From Lysobacter panacisoli (lineage in GTDB: Bacteria > Pseudomonadota > Gammaproteobacteria > Xanthomonadales > Xanthomonadaceae): a stretch of DNA of 64,000 bases. The number at the start of each line of letters is the position of its first letter. The first letter of the stretch is position 1. Location: the NCBI RefSeq assembly GCF_009765165.1, contig NZ_VLNU01000001.1:1789001-1853000 (forward strand), given 5' to 3'. Position numbers and translations under genes: made by a program. The notes below the pieces were generated by a model that had not been told where the DNA came from, ran no database searches, and saw only the letters and a program-made list of their open reading frames with translations. Positions 53,626-62,087 of the stretch are shown here, piece by piece.

Positions 53626-54299
53626 GCCTGCTGGAACCGGTGGCGTTCGCGCCGGCCGCGGTGCTGTTCGACATGGACGGCCTGATGATCGAAAGCGAGC
53701 GCGCGCTGCTGGAGTGCTGGCGCGAGGCGTCGCGGGAGCTGGGCCTCGACGTGGACGATGCGCTGTGGCTGTCGTTCGTCGGCCTGTCGGACCGGGTCTG
53801 CCACGAGATGCTGCGAGAGCGCTTCGCCGAGGACCAATTGCAGGCGTTGCTGAGCGGGCTGCAGGTGCGCTACGACGCGCGCGTGGAAGCGGGCCTGCCG
53901 TTGAAGACGGGCGTACTCGAACTGCTCGCGCTGCTCAAGCAGCGCGGCATCCCGCGCGCGGTCGGCACATCGACGCGTCGTCCGCGCGCGCTGCAGAAAC
54001 TGGAGTTGTGCGGGCTGTTGCCGCACTTCGATGCGGTCGTTACTGGCAGCGATGTCGCCCATTCCAAGCCGGCGCCGGACATCTACCTGCTCGCGGCCGA
54101 GCAGCTTGGTGTGGCGCCGGAGCACTGCATCGTGCTGGAGGATTCCGCTGCCGGCGTGCGCGCCGCGCTCGCCGCGGGGATGACGCCGATCCAGGTTCCG
54201 GACCTGGTCGCGCCCGACGAAGGCGTGCGCGCGCTGGGGCATCGCATCGTGGAATCGCTGGTGCAGGCGAGGGCGCTGATCGAGCCTGCGTTGCGGTAG
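53622..54299 (+). CDS. HAD-family phosphatase
   Basis: 225 residues. Seen: motif I FDMDGLMIESE (nucleophile and acid Asp), motif II VGTSTRRP, motif III Lys in HSKPAPDIY and motif IV VLEDSAAG. The cap and GLMIESE resemble beta-phosphoglucomutase/sugar-phosphatase types. Translationally coupled to rsuA. Substrate unknown. Confidence 0.92.
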   Translation: MSLLEPVAFAPAAVLFDMDGLMIESERALLECWREASRELGLDVDDALWLSFVGLSDRVCHEMLRERFAEDQLQALLSGLQVRYDARVEAGLPLKTGVLELLALLKQRGIPRAVGTSTRRPRALQKLELCGLLPHFDAVVTGSDVAHSKPAPDIYLLAAEQLGVAPEHCIVLEDSAAGVRAALAAGMTPIQVPDLVAPDEGVRALGHRIVESLVQARALIEPALR

Positions 54300-54302
54300 C
54301 GC

Positions 54303-54456
54303 CCCTCTCCCTGGCCGCTTCGCGGCCTGTCCCTCTCCCGCAAGGGGAGAGGGGGTGCGCGCGACCTGCTCGCTGTTGCTGTAATTCCCTTCTCCCCTCG
54401 AGGGAGAAGGTGCCCGAAGGGCGGAAGAGGGGGCGCTCGCAGCGCCCGGGGAGCGC
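54303..54456. repeat. Palindromic repeat cluster with two uninterrupted hairpins
   Basis: CCCTCTCCCGCAAGGGGAGAGGG-type hairpin at 54331-54353 and CCTTCTCCCCTCGAGGGAGAAGG-type at 54388-54410, followed by GTGCCCGAAGGGCGGAAGAGGG. These intact copies show the sequence expected before cassette insertion. Fills the gap between the HAD gene and DUF1415. Confidence 0.85.
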
Positions 54457-54458
54457 GC

Positions 54459-55025
54459 CTAGCGCGCCATCAACTTCGCCCAACCTTCCGCGCCGAGCTC
54501 CTCCAGCGTTTCGAGGTTGCGCTGCACGATCACATCCGGATCCGGGAACGCCGCGACCGCGCGATCGATGCTGGCTTCGCGCAGCAGGTGCAGGGTCGGG
54601 TACGGCGAGCGGTTGGTGTTGTTGCCGACATCGTCGTCGGCGGTGCCGGCGAAGCGGTAGTCGGGATGGAAGCTGGCGACCTGGATCTCGCCTTCCAGGC
54701 CCAGGTCCGCGACCGCGGCATCGGCGCGGTCCAGGAAGTCGTTGTAGTCGAGGAAATCCGTCAGCACCTTCGGGTGCACCAGGAGCGTGGTGTCGATCAC
54801 TTCCGGATCGGTCGCGGCCAGGCGCGACAGCTCCGCGCCGAGCTCCTCCAGCAACTGTTCCGTTGTCGTCGCCTCGCTGAGCACGAAGCGCACCTGCTGC
54901 TTCACGTACACCGACTTGGCGAACGGGCACAGGTTGAGCCCGATCACCGCGCGCTCCAGCCAGCGACGCGTCGCGGCGATGGGATCCTCGCCGCGCGCGT
55001 CGTCGCCGGTACCGGCTTCAGTCAC
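54459..55025 (-). CDS. DUF1415 protein
   Basis: 188 residues. Seen: RRWLERAVIGLNLCPFAKSV, LVHPKVLTDFLDYNDFLDRA, and VASFHPDYRFAGTADDDVGN followed by RSPYPTLHLLREASIDRA, the DUF1415 signature, with conserved Cys-Pro-Phe-Ala and FHPDYRF. Function unknown. Overlaps yajQ by eight bases. Confidence 0.92.
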   Translation of the reverse strand: MTEAGTGDDARGEDPIAATRRWLERAVIGLNLCPFAKSVYVKQQVRFVLSEATTTEQLLEELGAELSRLAATDPEVIDTTLLVHPKVLTDFLDYNDFLDRADAAVADLGLEGEIQVASFHPDYRFAGTADDDVGNNTNRSPYPTLHLLREASIDRAVAAFPDPDVIVQRNLETLEELGAEGWAKLMAR

Positions 55026-55500
55026 GGAAGTTCTCGAACTGCAGCGGCCGCTCGTACTCGGTGGCCCGGAGCAGCGCGATCGCCGCCTGCAGGTCGTCGC
55101 GCTTCTTGCCGGTCACGCGCAGCTTGTCGCCGTTGATCTGGCTGTCGACCTTGAGCTTGGCGTCCTTCATCGCGGCCTGGATCTTCTTGGCCAGTTCGCG
55201 CTCGATGCCCTGCTTGACCGTGATCTTCTGGCGCGCGCCGGCGAGGTTGGTCTCGATGTCGCCGAATTCCAGGCAACGCGCATCGATGCCGCGCGCTATC
55301 AGGCGTGCGCGCAGGATGTCGTTCATCTGCTTGAGCTGGAACTCGCTCGGCGCGGACTGGCTGATCACCTCGTCCTCGAGCGCGAACTTGGCATCCACGC
55401 CCTTGAAGTCGAAGCGGGTGGAGAGCTCGCGGTTGGCCTGGTCGACGGCGTTGGTGAGTTCGTGGCTATCGACTTCGGAGACGATGTCGAAGGAGGGCAT
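55018..55500 (-). CDS. yajQ: Cyclic di-GMP-binding protein YajQ
   Basis: 160 residues. Seen: MPSFDIVSEVDSHELTNAVD, NRELSTRFDFKGVDAKF, and VKQGIERELAKKIQAAMKDA, plus QINGDKLRVTGKKRDDLQAA. Known: YajQ of Xanthomonas binds cyclic di-GMP and acts with a transcription factor in virulence and biofilm control. Full length. Confidence 0.93.
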   Translation of the reverse strand: MPSFDIVSEVDSHELTNAVDQANRELSTRFDFKGVDAKFALEDEVISQSAPSEFQLKQMNDILRARLIARGIDARCLEFGDIETNLAGARQKITVKQGIERELAKKIQAAMKDAKLKVDSQINGDKLRVTGKKRDDLQAAIALLRATEYERPLQFENFRD

Positions 55501-55651
55501 GGCCGGCTCCGGGACAGGATTTCGGGGCGCAAAGGGTAGCGCAGCGGGCGTGTTGGCGCAGCCGCGGAACGCAGTGTCCGCCGCGTCCCGCACAGCGCGG
55601 GTACGTCGCGACGACTAGACTTCGGGACTTCGTCCTCCGCCGGAAGCCGCC

Positions 55652-56728
55652 ATGATCAAGACGCCCGCCTACGCCGCGCCCAACGCGACCTCGCCGCTGG
55701 CCCCGTTCAACATCGAGCGGCGCGAACCCGGCCCGCGCGAGGTGCTGATCGACATCCTCTATTGCGGCGTGTGCCACTCCGACATCCACCAGGCCCGCGA
55801 CGGCTGGGGCGGCTCGATCTTCCCGATGGTGCCGGGCCACGAGATCGTCGGCCGCATCGCCCGGGTCGGTTCGCAGGTCGAGCGCTTCAAGGTCGGCGAG
55901 GCGGTGGGCGTGGGTTGTTTCGTCGATTCGTGCCGGCAGTGTCCGTCCTGCCGTGCGGGCGACGAACAGTACTGCGACTTCGGCATGAGCGGCACGTACA
56001 ACAGCTACGAGCGCAACCCCGAAGACCATCGCTTCGACAAGACGCGACCGACCTACGGCGGCTATTCCACCTGCATCACGGTCGATGCGGATTACGTGCT
56101 GCGCATCCCCGAGTCGATCCCGCTCGACCGCGCCGCGCCGCTGCTGTGCGCCGGCATCACCACGTACTCGCCGCTGAAGCATTTCGGTGTGAAGGCGGGC
56201 GACCGCGTGGCCGTGGTCGGACTGGGCGGATTGGGTCACATGGCGGTAAAGCTGGCGGCGGCGATGGGCGCGCACGTCACGGTGCTCAGCACGTCCGAAT
56301 CCAAGCGCGACGACGCGCTCGCACTCGGTGCGCAGGCGTTCGCCGCCACGCGCGATGGCACCGTGTTCAAGGAACAGGCCAACCGCTTCGACTTCGTGGT
56401 CGACACCGTGTCCGCCGAGCACGACTACAACCTCTACCTCAACCTGCTCAAGCTCGACGGGACGATGATCCTCCTCGGCATTCCCGAACAGCCCGAAGCG
56501 GTGTCGGCCGGCGCGCTGATCCGCAAGCGCCGCCGCCTCGCCGGCTCGATGATCGGCGGCATCCGCGAAACGCAGGAGATGCTGGATTTCTGCGCCACGC
56601 ACGGGGTGGCCTCGGACATCGAGCTGATCCGCATGGACCAGATCAACGAAGCCTACGAGCGCATGCTGCGTTCGGACGTGCGCTATCGCTTCGTCATCGA
56701 CATCGCCACGCTGGAACGGCCTGCGTGA
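55652..56728 (+). CDS. Zinc alcohol dehydrogenase, cinnamyl-alcohol/YahK type
   Basis: 358 residues. Seen: catalytic zinc Cys and His (GVCHSDIHQ; GHEIVG), structural zinc CRQCPSCRAGDEQYC, and a cofactor motif GLGGLGHMAVKLAAAMG followed by STSESK, suggesting NADP(H). Known: YahK/ADH6-type enzymes reduce many aldehydes. Monocistronic. Confidence 0.93.
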   Translation: MIKTPAYAAPNATSPLAPFNIERREPGPREVLIDILYCGVCHSDIHQARDGWGGSIFPMVPGHEIVGRIARVGSQVERFKVGEAVGVGCFVDSCRQCPSCRAGDEQYCDFGMSGTYNSYERNPEDHRFDKTRPTYGGYSTCITVDADYVLRIPESIPLDRAAPLLCAGITTYSPLKHFGVKAGDRVAVVGLGGLGHMAVKLAAAMGAHVTVLSTSESKRDDALALGAQAFAATRDGTVFKEQANRFDFVVDTVSAEHDYNLYLNLLKLDGTMILLGIPEQPEAVSAGALIRKRRRLAGSMIGGIRETQEMLDFCATHGVASDIELIRMDQINEAYERMLRSDVRYRFVIDIATLERPA

Positions 56729-56763
56729 GGTCGTCGACGGCCGCATGACGGACGCCGGGCCCT

Positions 56764-56769
56764 TATAGT
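56764..56769 (+). promoter_or_regulatory. -10 element of the EamA transporter gene
   Basis: TATAGT, 14 bases before ATG 56783. It argues against the GTG at 56768 as start. No -35 at standard spacing. Confidence 0.4.
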
Positions 56770-56782
56770 GCGCAACCCCTCG

Positions 56783-57682
56783 ATGGTTCCCGCCATGTCC
56801 CCGACCCGCAGTGCCCGCCAGACGCGCGCGATGCTGACGATGCTCGCCGCCGTCGCGTTGTTCGCGATGATGGACGCCGGGCTCAAGCAGCTGTCCGCGC
56901 ACTATCCGCCGTTCCAGGTGGCTTCGCTGCGTGGTGCGGCGTCGTTGCCGCTGGTGCTGGTGTGGGCGATCGCCACGGCCGGCGTGCGTCCGCTGCTGCG
57001 CGTGCGCTGGTCGCTGCACCTGCTGCGCGGCGTGCTCGGCGTGGCGATGATGGCGACGTTCGTCTACGCGGTGTCGAAGCTGCCGCTGTCGACGACGTAC
57101 TCGGTCTTCTTCGTCGCACCGCTGTTGATCACCGCGCTGTCGGTGCCGTTCCTCGGCGAGCACGTCGGTCCGCGACGCTGGACCGCGATCGTGATCGGTC
57201 TGATCGGCGTGCTGGTGCTGTTGCGCCCGACCGGCGAGGGGCTGGTCAGCCTGGCCGCGCTGGCGGTGCTGGTCGCGGCGGTGATGTATGCGATCAGCGC
57301 GATCACCGTGCGCGTGCTCGCGCGCACCGACAGCACGCAGTCGATGATGGTGTGGCTGATGGCGATGATCGCGCTCGGCGCGGGCGCGCTGGCGTGGCCG
57401 CAGTGGGTGCCGATCCGCGGAGAAGACCTGTGGATCATCGCCGGCGTCGGCGTGGCCGGTGCGCTGGGCCAGTACGCGATCACCGAGGCGTTCCGCCTCG
57501 GCGAAGCCTCGCTGATCGCGCCGCTGGAATACACCGCGCTGGTGTGGGGCGTGATGTTCGACCTGGCCTTCTGGGGCGTGTTGCCCGATGCGATCACCTG
57601 GATCGGTGCCGCGATCATCGTCGTCAGCGGTCTGTACCTGATCCGCCGCGAGCGCGTGCACGTCGAGGCCGAACACCCGTGA
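56783..57682 (+). CDS. DMT-family (EamA) transporter
   Basis: 299 residues, ten hydrophobic segments in two EamA halves. Seen: AMLTMLAAVALFAMMDAGLK, ALSVPFLGEHVGPRRWTAIV, then GLGEASLIAPLEYTALVWGV-like second half with LGEASLIAPLEYTALVW. Known: drug/metabolite exporter superfamily. Start 56783 or 56795. Substrate unknown. Confidence 0.88.
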   Translation: MVPAMSPTRSARQTRAMLTMLAAVALFAMMDAGLKQLSAHYPPFQVASLRGAASLPLVLVWAIATAGVRPLLRVRWSLHLLRGVLGVAMMATFVYAVSKLPLSTTYSVFFVAPLLITALSVPFLGEHVGPRRWTAIVIGLIGVLVLLRPTGEGLVSLAALAVLVAAVMYAISAITVRVLARTDSTQSMMVWLMAMIALGAGALAWPQWVPIRGEDLWIIAGVGVAGALGQYAITEAFRLGEASLIAPLEYTALVWGVMFDLAFWGVLPDAITWIGAAIIVVSGLYLIRRERVHVEAEHP

Positions 57683-57730
57683 TGCGCGACGCGCGGCCAG
57701 AGTGGCCACGCATGCGCCGTGCAGCCTCGA

Positions 57731-57925
57731 TCAGCGTTCCGTGCTGGCGGTCAGCGCTGCGTTGAGCGCGGCGTTGCCGTTGACCAGATCGGACCAGCGC
57801 AGCTCCTGGCCGTTGCGACGGCCTTTCTCGACAAGCTTGAGGCCGTCGGAGTCGATGGTCAGGGTGTAGGGACGCTCGTCGATCTGGATCTCGCGGCGCA
57901 GCGGCTTGTCGAGCTTGGTGGTCAT
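57731..57925 (-). CDS. Small conserved-looking protein (64 aa)
   Basis: Seen: MTTKLDKPLRREIQIDERPY, TLTIDSDGLKLVEKGRRNGQ, ELRWSDLVNGNAALNAAL. A perfect AGGAGG six bases before the ATG supports it strongly. No signal or membrane segment. The short beta-strand pattern suggests a small sheet domain. No function known. Confidence 0.75.
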   Translation of the reverse strand: MTTKLDKPLRREIQIDERPYTLTIDSDGLKLVEKGRRNGQELRWSDLVNGNAALNAALTASTER

Positions 57926-58045
57926 GCGCACCTCCTGGTGTGGACACCGCGACCCTAACTGTGGAGGGTTATCGCGGCGTGAACGCGGCTGCGACGCGGT
58001 CGCCGCGATTGCAGCGACGCGCCGCAGGAAATGGATCAGAAATGG

Positions 58046-58069
58046 AACGGGCCCCTCGCGGGGCCCGTT
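58046..58069 (-). terminator. Terminator of ompW
   Basis: Perfect 10-bp stem AACGGGCCCC/GGGGCCCGTT with a four-base loop, 18 bases beyond the ompW stop. On the minus strand CCATTTCTG follows, a weak T tract. Confidence 0.7.
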
Positions 58070-58086
58070 CACGTCACCGCGATGGA

Positions 58087-58746
58087 TCAGAAGCGTGCGC
58101 CGACGCCCACGCCCACGGTGACCGGGTTCAGTTCGGCCTTGCCGGCGTTCACGCCATCGACGGCGACGTTCGGCTGGCCCGTGGTGTCCTGCATGTAGCG
58201 CACATCGGCGCGTGCGAACCACGTCGGTGTGATGTTGAGGTCGACGCCCGCGGTCGCCATCGCGCCCTTGGCGGTCTCCACGCCGATGCGGCGGCCGGCG
58301 AGCGCGCCGGTCGGTTCGGCCTTCTCGCCGTCGGTGTTGGCTTCGTAGTAGCCCAGGCCGACGAACGGACGCACCGTGTTGGCGGGCGTGCCGAAGTGGT
58401 ACTGGCCACTGAGCGCGTAGGGCTGGGTGTCGACGCTGGCGACCTTGCCGTTGGGCGTCTTCACGCGATTGCCGAACTTGTCGGCCGCGCCCCACGCTTC
58501 GATGGCGATGTTGTCGGTCACGTAGTAGCTGGCGCTGAGCGTGGCCGCGCCGTCGCCATCGAAATAGGTGCGGCTGCCGGCGATTTCCGGATTGCGGGTG
58601 GGTTCGGACAGCGCGTAGCCGCCGACGACGGCGAAGCGCTTGCCGGCGGAAGTCGTCGCGTCGGTGCCCGCATCCTGGGCGAACGCGGAGGGGGCAATGG
58701 CCAGGGTGGCCACGACGGCCAGGGTCAAATGACGAAAACGCATCAT
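58087..58746 (-). CDS. ompW: Outer-membrane protein OmpW
   Basis: 219 residues. Seen: signal peptide ending APSAFAQDA, an eight-strand barrel with GGYALSEPTRNPEIAG, YYVTDNIAIEAWGAA, RPFVGLGYYEA, and a closing strand VTVGVGVGARF ending in Phe. Known: OmpW is a small barrel with a hydrophobic channel for small molecules. Confidence 0.9.
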   Translation of the reverse strand: MMRFRHLTLAVVATLAIAPSAFAQDAGTDATTSAGKRFAVVGGYALSEPTRNPEIAGSRTYFDGDGAATLSASYYVTDNIAIEAWGAADKFGNRVKTPNGKVASVDTQPYALSGQYHFGTPANTVRPFVGLGYYEANTDGEKAEPTGALAGRRIGVETAKGAMATAGVDLNITPTWFARADVRYMQDTTGQPNVAVDGVNAGKAELNPVTVGVGVGARF

Positions 58747-59040
58747 GGAGTGGACTCCTCGTTATTGGTGACGCCTTGGGGGAGGCTGCCTTTCGCGAAG
58801 GCGGGCCTACCGTAGCCAGCGCTGCATGAACCGTCCTTGCCCCCGAGGGGCGCCCTTCAGGAACTTCACGAAAACGCGGTGGTAGTGGGCGTGCGCGTGG
58901 CACAGGCGCGATGAACCTGCGCTGGCTCCGCATGCGATGACGGCGTGAGCGAGTTCCGTGTCGATGCGAGTCGATGCATGGCGAAGACAACGCGCACGGC
59001 GGCGAGGCAAGATAGGGACTCCATCCGACGGGGGTCGCCC

Positions 59041-59874
59041 ATGCATCGCCTGCTCGTGTCCAGCGTGCTGTCGTCTGGTGTGTGGCTTGCGTTCGCAATC
59101 GGTGGCCATGCGCACGCCGCGGAAGTGAACATCGACGCGTCGTGCGACATGGAGAGCGACTACGACCTGAGCATCGACGAGCGCAGCGTGATCCTCACCC
59201 GCGCGAGCGGCGTGCCGCGCGCGATCGTGATGCGACAGGGGAAGCTGTTCGTCGACGATCGCTGGGTCGAACTCGGCGCGGCCGACCGCCAGCGCATCGT
59301 GGACTTCGAGCAGGGCGCGCGCGCGGCGATGCCCGAGGCGCAGGCGATCGGGCGCGACGCGGCGGACATCGCCTTCACCGTGCTGGGCGAAGTCGCGGAA
59401 GGGTTTGCCAGCGATCCGGCGGAGGTGCGGGCGAAGGTCGCCAAGGCCCGCACGCAGATCGACGCGCGGCTGGCGCGCTCGGTCACCGCCACGCGTTTCA
59501 ACGGTCGCGATCTGGGCCAGGGCATCGGCGAAGCCGTGGCAGAGGTCATCCCGAGCCTGATCGGCGACATCGTCAGCGGTGCCATCGGCGCGGCCTTCAG
59601 CGGCGACACCAGCCGGCTCAAGCGCATGGAGGACCTGGACGCGCAGATCGATGCACGCGTGGAAGCGCGGGCCAAGTCGCTCGAACAGCGTGCCCAGGGC
59701 CTGTGCCGGCGCATGGTCGAACTGGACCGGATCGACGACGCCCTGGAATATCGCATGCCAGGCGGGCAGGCACTGGAGATGCTCGAGGCCCGTCCCGGCC
59801 CCGATGCCGAACCGGCCCGGAACCCCGCCGCGGAGGCGGCCGAAGCGGCGAAGGACGCCCCGGCCACGCACTGA
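59041..59874 (+). CDS. DUF2884 (YggN-like) secreted protein
   Basis: 277 residues. Seen: signal peptide ending HAHAAEV, CDMESDYDLSIDERSVILTR, WVELGAADRQRIVDFEQGAR and a Glu/Ala-rich C-terminus. DUF2884/YggN pattern. Periplasmic; function unknown. The 290 bp before it show no gene. Confidence 0.85.
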   Translation: MHRLLVSSVLSSGVWLAFAIGGHAHAAEVNIDASCDMESDYDLSIDERSVILTRASGVPRAIVMRQGKLFVDDRWVELGAADRQRIVDFEQGARAAMPEAQAIGRDAADIAFTVLGEVAEGFASDPAEVRAKVAKARTQIDARLARSVTATRFNGRDLGQGIGEAVAEVIPSLIGDIVSGAIGAAFSGDTSRLKRMEDLDAQIDARVEARAKSLEQRAQGLCRRMVELDRIDDALEYRMPGGQALEMLEARPGPDAEPARNPAAEAAEAAKDAPATH

Positions 59875-59964
59875 TTGGCCGATACCGTGACGTATGTCGG
59901 ATGCGGTTGGCGCAGTCGCCTGCAAACCGCACAATAGGGTTTTCGCGTCTGCGGGACCCCCACA

Positions 59965-61401
59965 ATGGCTGAGCTCAAAGAAGCACGCGTTCCCGACATC
60001 GGGGACTACGACGGCGTGCCGGTGATCGAACTGCTGGTCGCGGTCGGCGACACGGTGAAGCAGGACCAGGGACTGGTCACGCTTGAATCGGACAAGGCCA
60101 CGATGGAGGTCCCCGCGCCGTTCGCCGGCGTGATCCGCGAGATCAAGGTGAAGATCGGCGACGAACTGGCCGAAGGCAGCGTGGTCGCGCTGATCGAGCC
60201 GACCGACGCCTCGCCCGCTGCCGAAGCACCGAAGGCCGCCGCGCCTGCCGCTCCGGCCAAGCCCGCCGAGCCGCCGCGCGCCGAACCGGCCGCGCCCTCG
60301 CAGCAGACCCGCAGCGCCGAAACCGGTGCGAAGGTCGAGCCGGTGGTCGTGCCGCAGGAAGCCGACCGCATCGCCCAGGCGTCCATCGACGCCTCGCGTC
60401 CGGGCACCGATCCGGAAGCGATGCCGCCGCGCAGCCCGCCGGTGACCTTCGATTCCAGCGAACTGATGCCCGACAAGGTGCCGTACGCCAGTCCCGCGGT
60501 GCGCCTGTTTGCGCGCGAACTCGGCGTCGACCTGTCGCAGGTGTCCGGCAGCGAACGCGGCGGACGCATCGGCAAGGAAGACGTACAGAAGTTCGTGAAG
60601 TCGGTGATGGAAGGCAGTGCGCCTGTCGCCGCGGGTGCCGCGCCGGTAGCCGGTGGCGGCGGCCTCAACCTGCTGCCGTGGCCGAAGGTCGACTTCGCCA
60701 AGTTCGGCGAGATCGAGAGCAAGCCGCTCTCGCGCATCCAGAAGCTGTCCGGTGCGAACCTCGCGCGCAACTGGGCGATGATCCCGCACGTCACGCAGCA
60801 CGACGATGCCGACATCACCGAGCTGGAAGAACTGCGCGTCGCGCTCAACAAGGAAAACGAGAAGAGCGGCGTCAAGCTGACCATGCTCGCCTTCCTGATG
60901 AAGGCTTCGGTTTCTGCGATGCAGAAGTACCCGACCTTCAACGCCTCGCTCGACGCCACCGGCGAGAACCTGGTGCTGAAGAAGTACTTCCACATCGGCT
61001 TCGCCGCCGACACGCCCAACGGCCTGGTCGTGCCGGTCGTGCGCGATGTCGACAAGAAGGGCGTGATGCAGATCGCGCAGGAAACGTCGGAGCTCGCCAA
61101 GAAGGCGCGCGACGGCAAGCTCGGCCCGGCCGACATGAGCGGCGGCTGCTTCTCGATCAGCTCGCTCGGCGGCATCGGCGGCACCAAGTTCACCCCGATC
61201 GTCAACGCACCGGAAGTCGCGATCCTCGGCGTGTCGAAGTCGGCGATCCGGCCGGTGTGGGACGGCAAGCAGTTCGCGCCGCGCCTGATCCTGCCGCTGT
61301 CGCTGAGCTACGACCATCGCGTCATCGACGGCGCCGCGGCTGCGCGTTTCACCGCGTATCTCGCGCAGTTGCTGGCCGACATGCGGCGCGTGCTGCTGTG
61401 A
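59965..61401 (+). CDS. aceF: Pyruvate dehydrogenase E2 (dihydrolipoyl acetyltransferase)
   Basis: 478 residues, one lipoyl domain. Seen: lipoyl Lys in ESDKATMEV, an Ala/Pro linker, the E1/E3-binding domain (YASPAVRLFARELGVDLSQV), and the catalytic domain with SYDHRVIDGAAAARF (His, Asp). Escherichia coli AceF has three lipoyl domains; here one, with another on lpd. GTGA overlap with the next gene. Confidence 0.97.
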   Translation: MAELKEARVPDIGDYDGVPVIELLVAVGDTVKQDQGLVTLESDKATMEVPAPFAGVIREIKVKIGDELAEGSVVALIEPTDASPAAEAPKAAAPAAPAKPAEPPRAEPAAPSQQTRSAETGAKVEPVVVPQEADRIAQASIDASRPGTDPEAMPPRSPPVTFDSSELMPDKVPYASPAVRLFARELGVDLSQVSGSERGGRIGKEDVQKFVKSVMEGSAPVAAGAAPVAGGGGLNLLPWPKVDFAKFGEIESKPLSRIQKLSGANLARNWAMIPHVTQHDDADITELEELRVALNKENEKSGVKLTMLAFLMKASVSAMQKYPTFNASLDATGENLVLKKYFHIGFAADTPNGLVVPVVRDVDKKGVMQIAQETSELAKKARDGKLGPADMSGGCFSISSLGGIGGTKFTPIVNAPEVAILGVSKSAIRPVWDGKQFAPRLILPLSLSYDHRVIDGAAAARFTAYLAQLLADMRRVLL

Positions 61402-62069
61402 CGGGGCGCGCGCTGGGGTTGGCCGCGGCAGTGCTCGCGGCACAGCTGGTGGCGGCGCCCGCGGCGCGCGCCGACGACGCGGCTTGCAAGATCGACCTCG
61501 GTCGAGGCTGGCCGCCGGCGACGGAGAACTACGGCAGTGCGGTCGAGACCCTGCTCTTCTCAGGCGTGCGCCCGGCCCTCAGCCTGACCCGCCTGCCTGC
61601 GCGCAGCGCCGAAAGCGGCCTGCAGCTCATCGCCGGCGAAGGCGAGGGCGACTGGACGCTGCGCTACACCGAAGCCGACGAACGCGTGGACGTGTGGGTC
61701 GGCGGACGTCGCGAACTGCGCGTGGCCCAGCAGCCCAGCGTGGTCGAAGTGCCGATGCCGGCCTCGCTCGCGCGCCGCGTCGTCGCCGACTGGCAGCGTG
61801 CGCTCGAAAGCCAGGTGCCGGCGGATCGCACGGCCGAATTCCACGACGGCGAAGTGCTGCTGTTCGTGGTCAACGATGCGGCCTCGGGCCAGTCGCTGCG
61901 CATCAGCGGCCTGCAGCCCGGCTGCGGCCCGGCGACCGGGCTGATGGAACAAGTGGGCCTGATGATCGAGGCCACCGACGACAGCGACGAGAAGCGCTTC
62001 AAGCGCTGGCGCAAGCTCGAGGAATCGCTGGACCAACTGGAACAATCGCTCGCCGGCGCCACCGGCTGA
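61398..62069 (+). CDS. Periplasmic protein of unknown function in the PDH operon
   Basis: 223 residues from GTG 61398, which overlaps the aceF stop as GTGA. Seen: a signal peptide (LGLAAAVLAAQLVAAPAARA) beginning exactly at this start, CKIDLGRGWPPATENYGSAV, a beta-rich middle (LIAGEGEGDWTLRYTEADER) and a charged C-terminal helix. Surprising because PDH enzymes are cytoplasmic. I recognise no family. lpd follows after 18 bases. Confidence 0.8.
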   Translation: MTGRALGLAAAVLAAQLVAAPAARADDAACKIDLGRGWPPATENYGSAVETLLFSGVRPALSLTRLPARSAESGLQLIAGEGEGDWTLRYTEADERVDVWVGGRRELRVAQQPSVVEVPMPASLARRVVADWQRALESQVPADRTAEFHDGEVLLFVVNDAASGQSLRISGLQPGCGPATGLMEQVGLMIEATDDSDEKRFKRWRKLEESLDQLEQSLAGATG

Positions 62070-62087
62070 CGCGAAGGAGATCCCCCA

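Noticed and set aside
58807..61443. An 878-codon minus-strand frame across DUF2884 and aceF
   Set aside because: It is antisense to two well-supported genes and has His/Arg/Ala-rich composition without domains.
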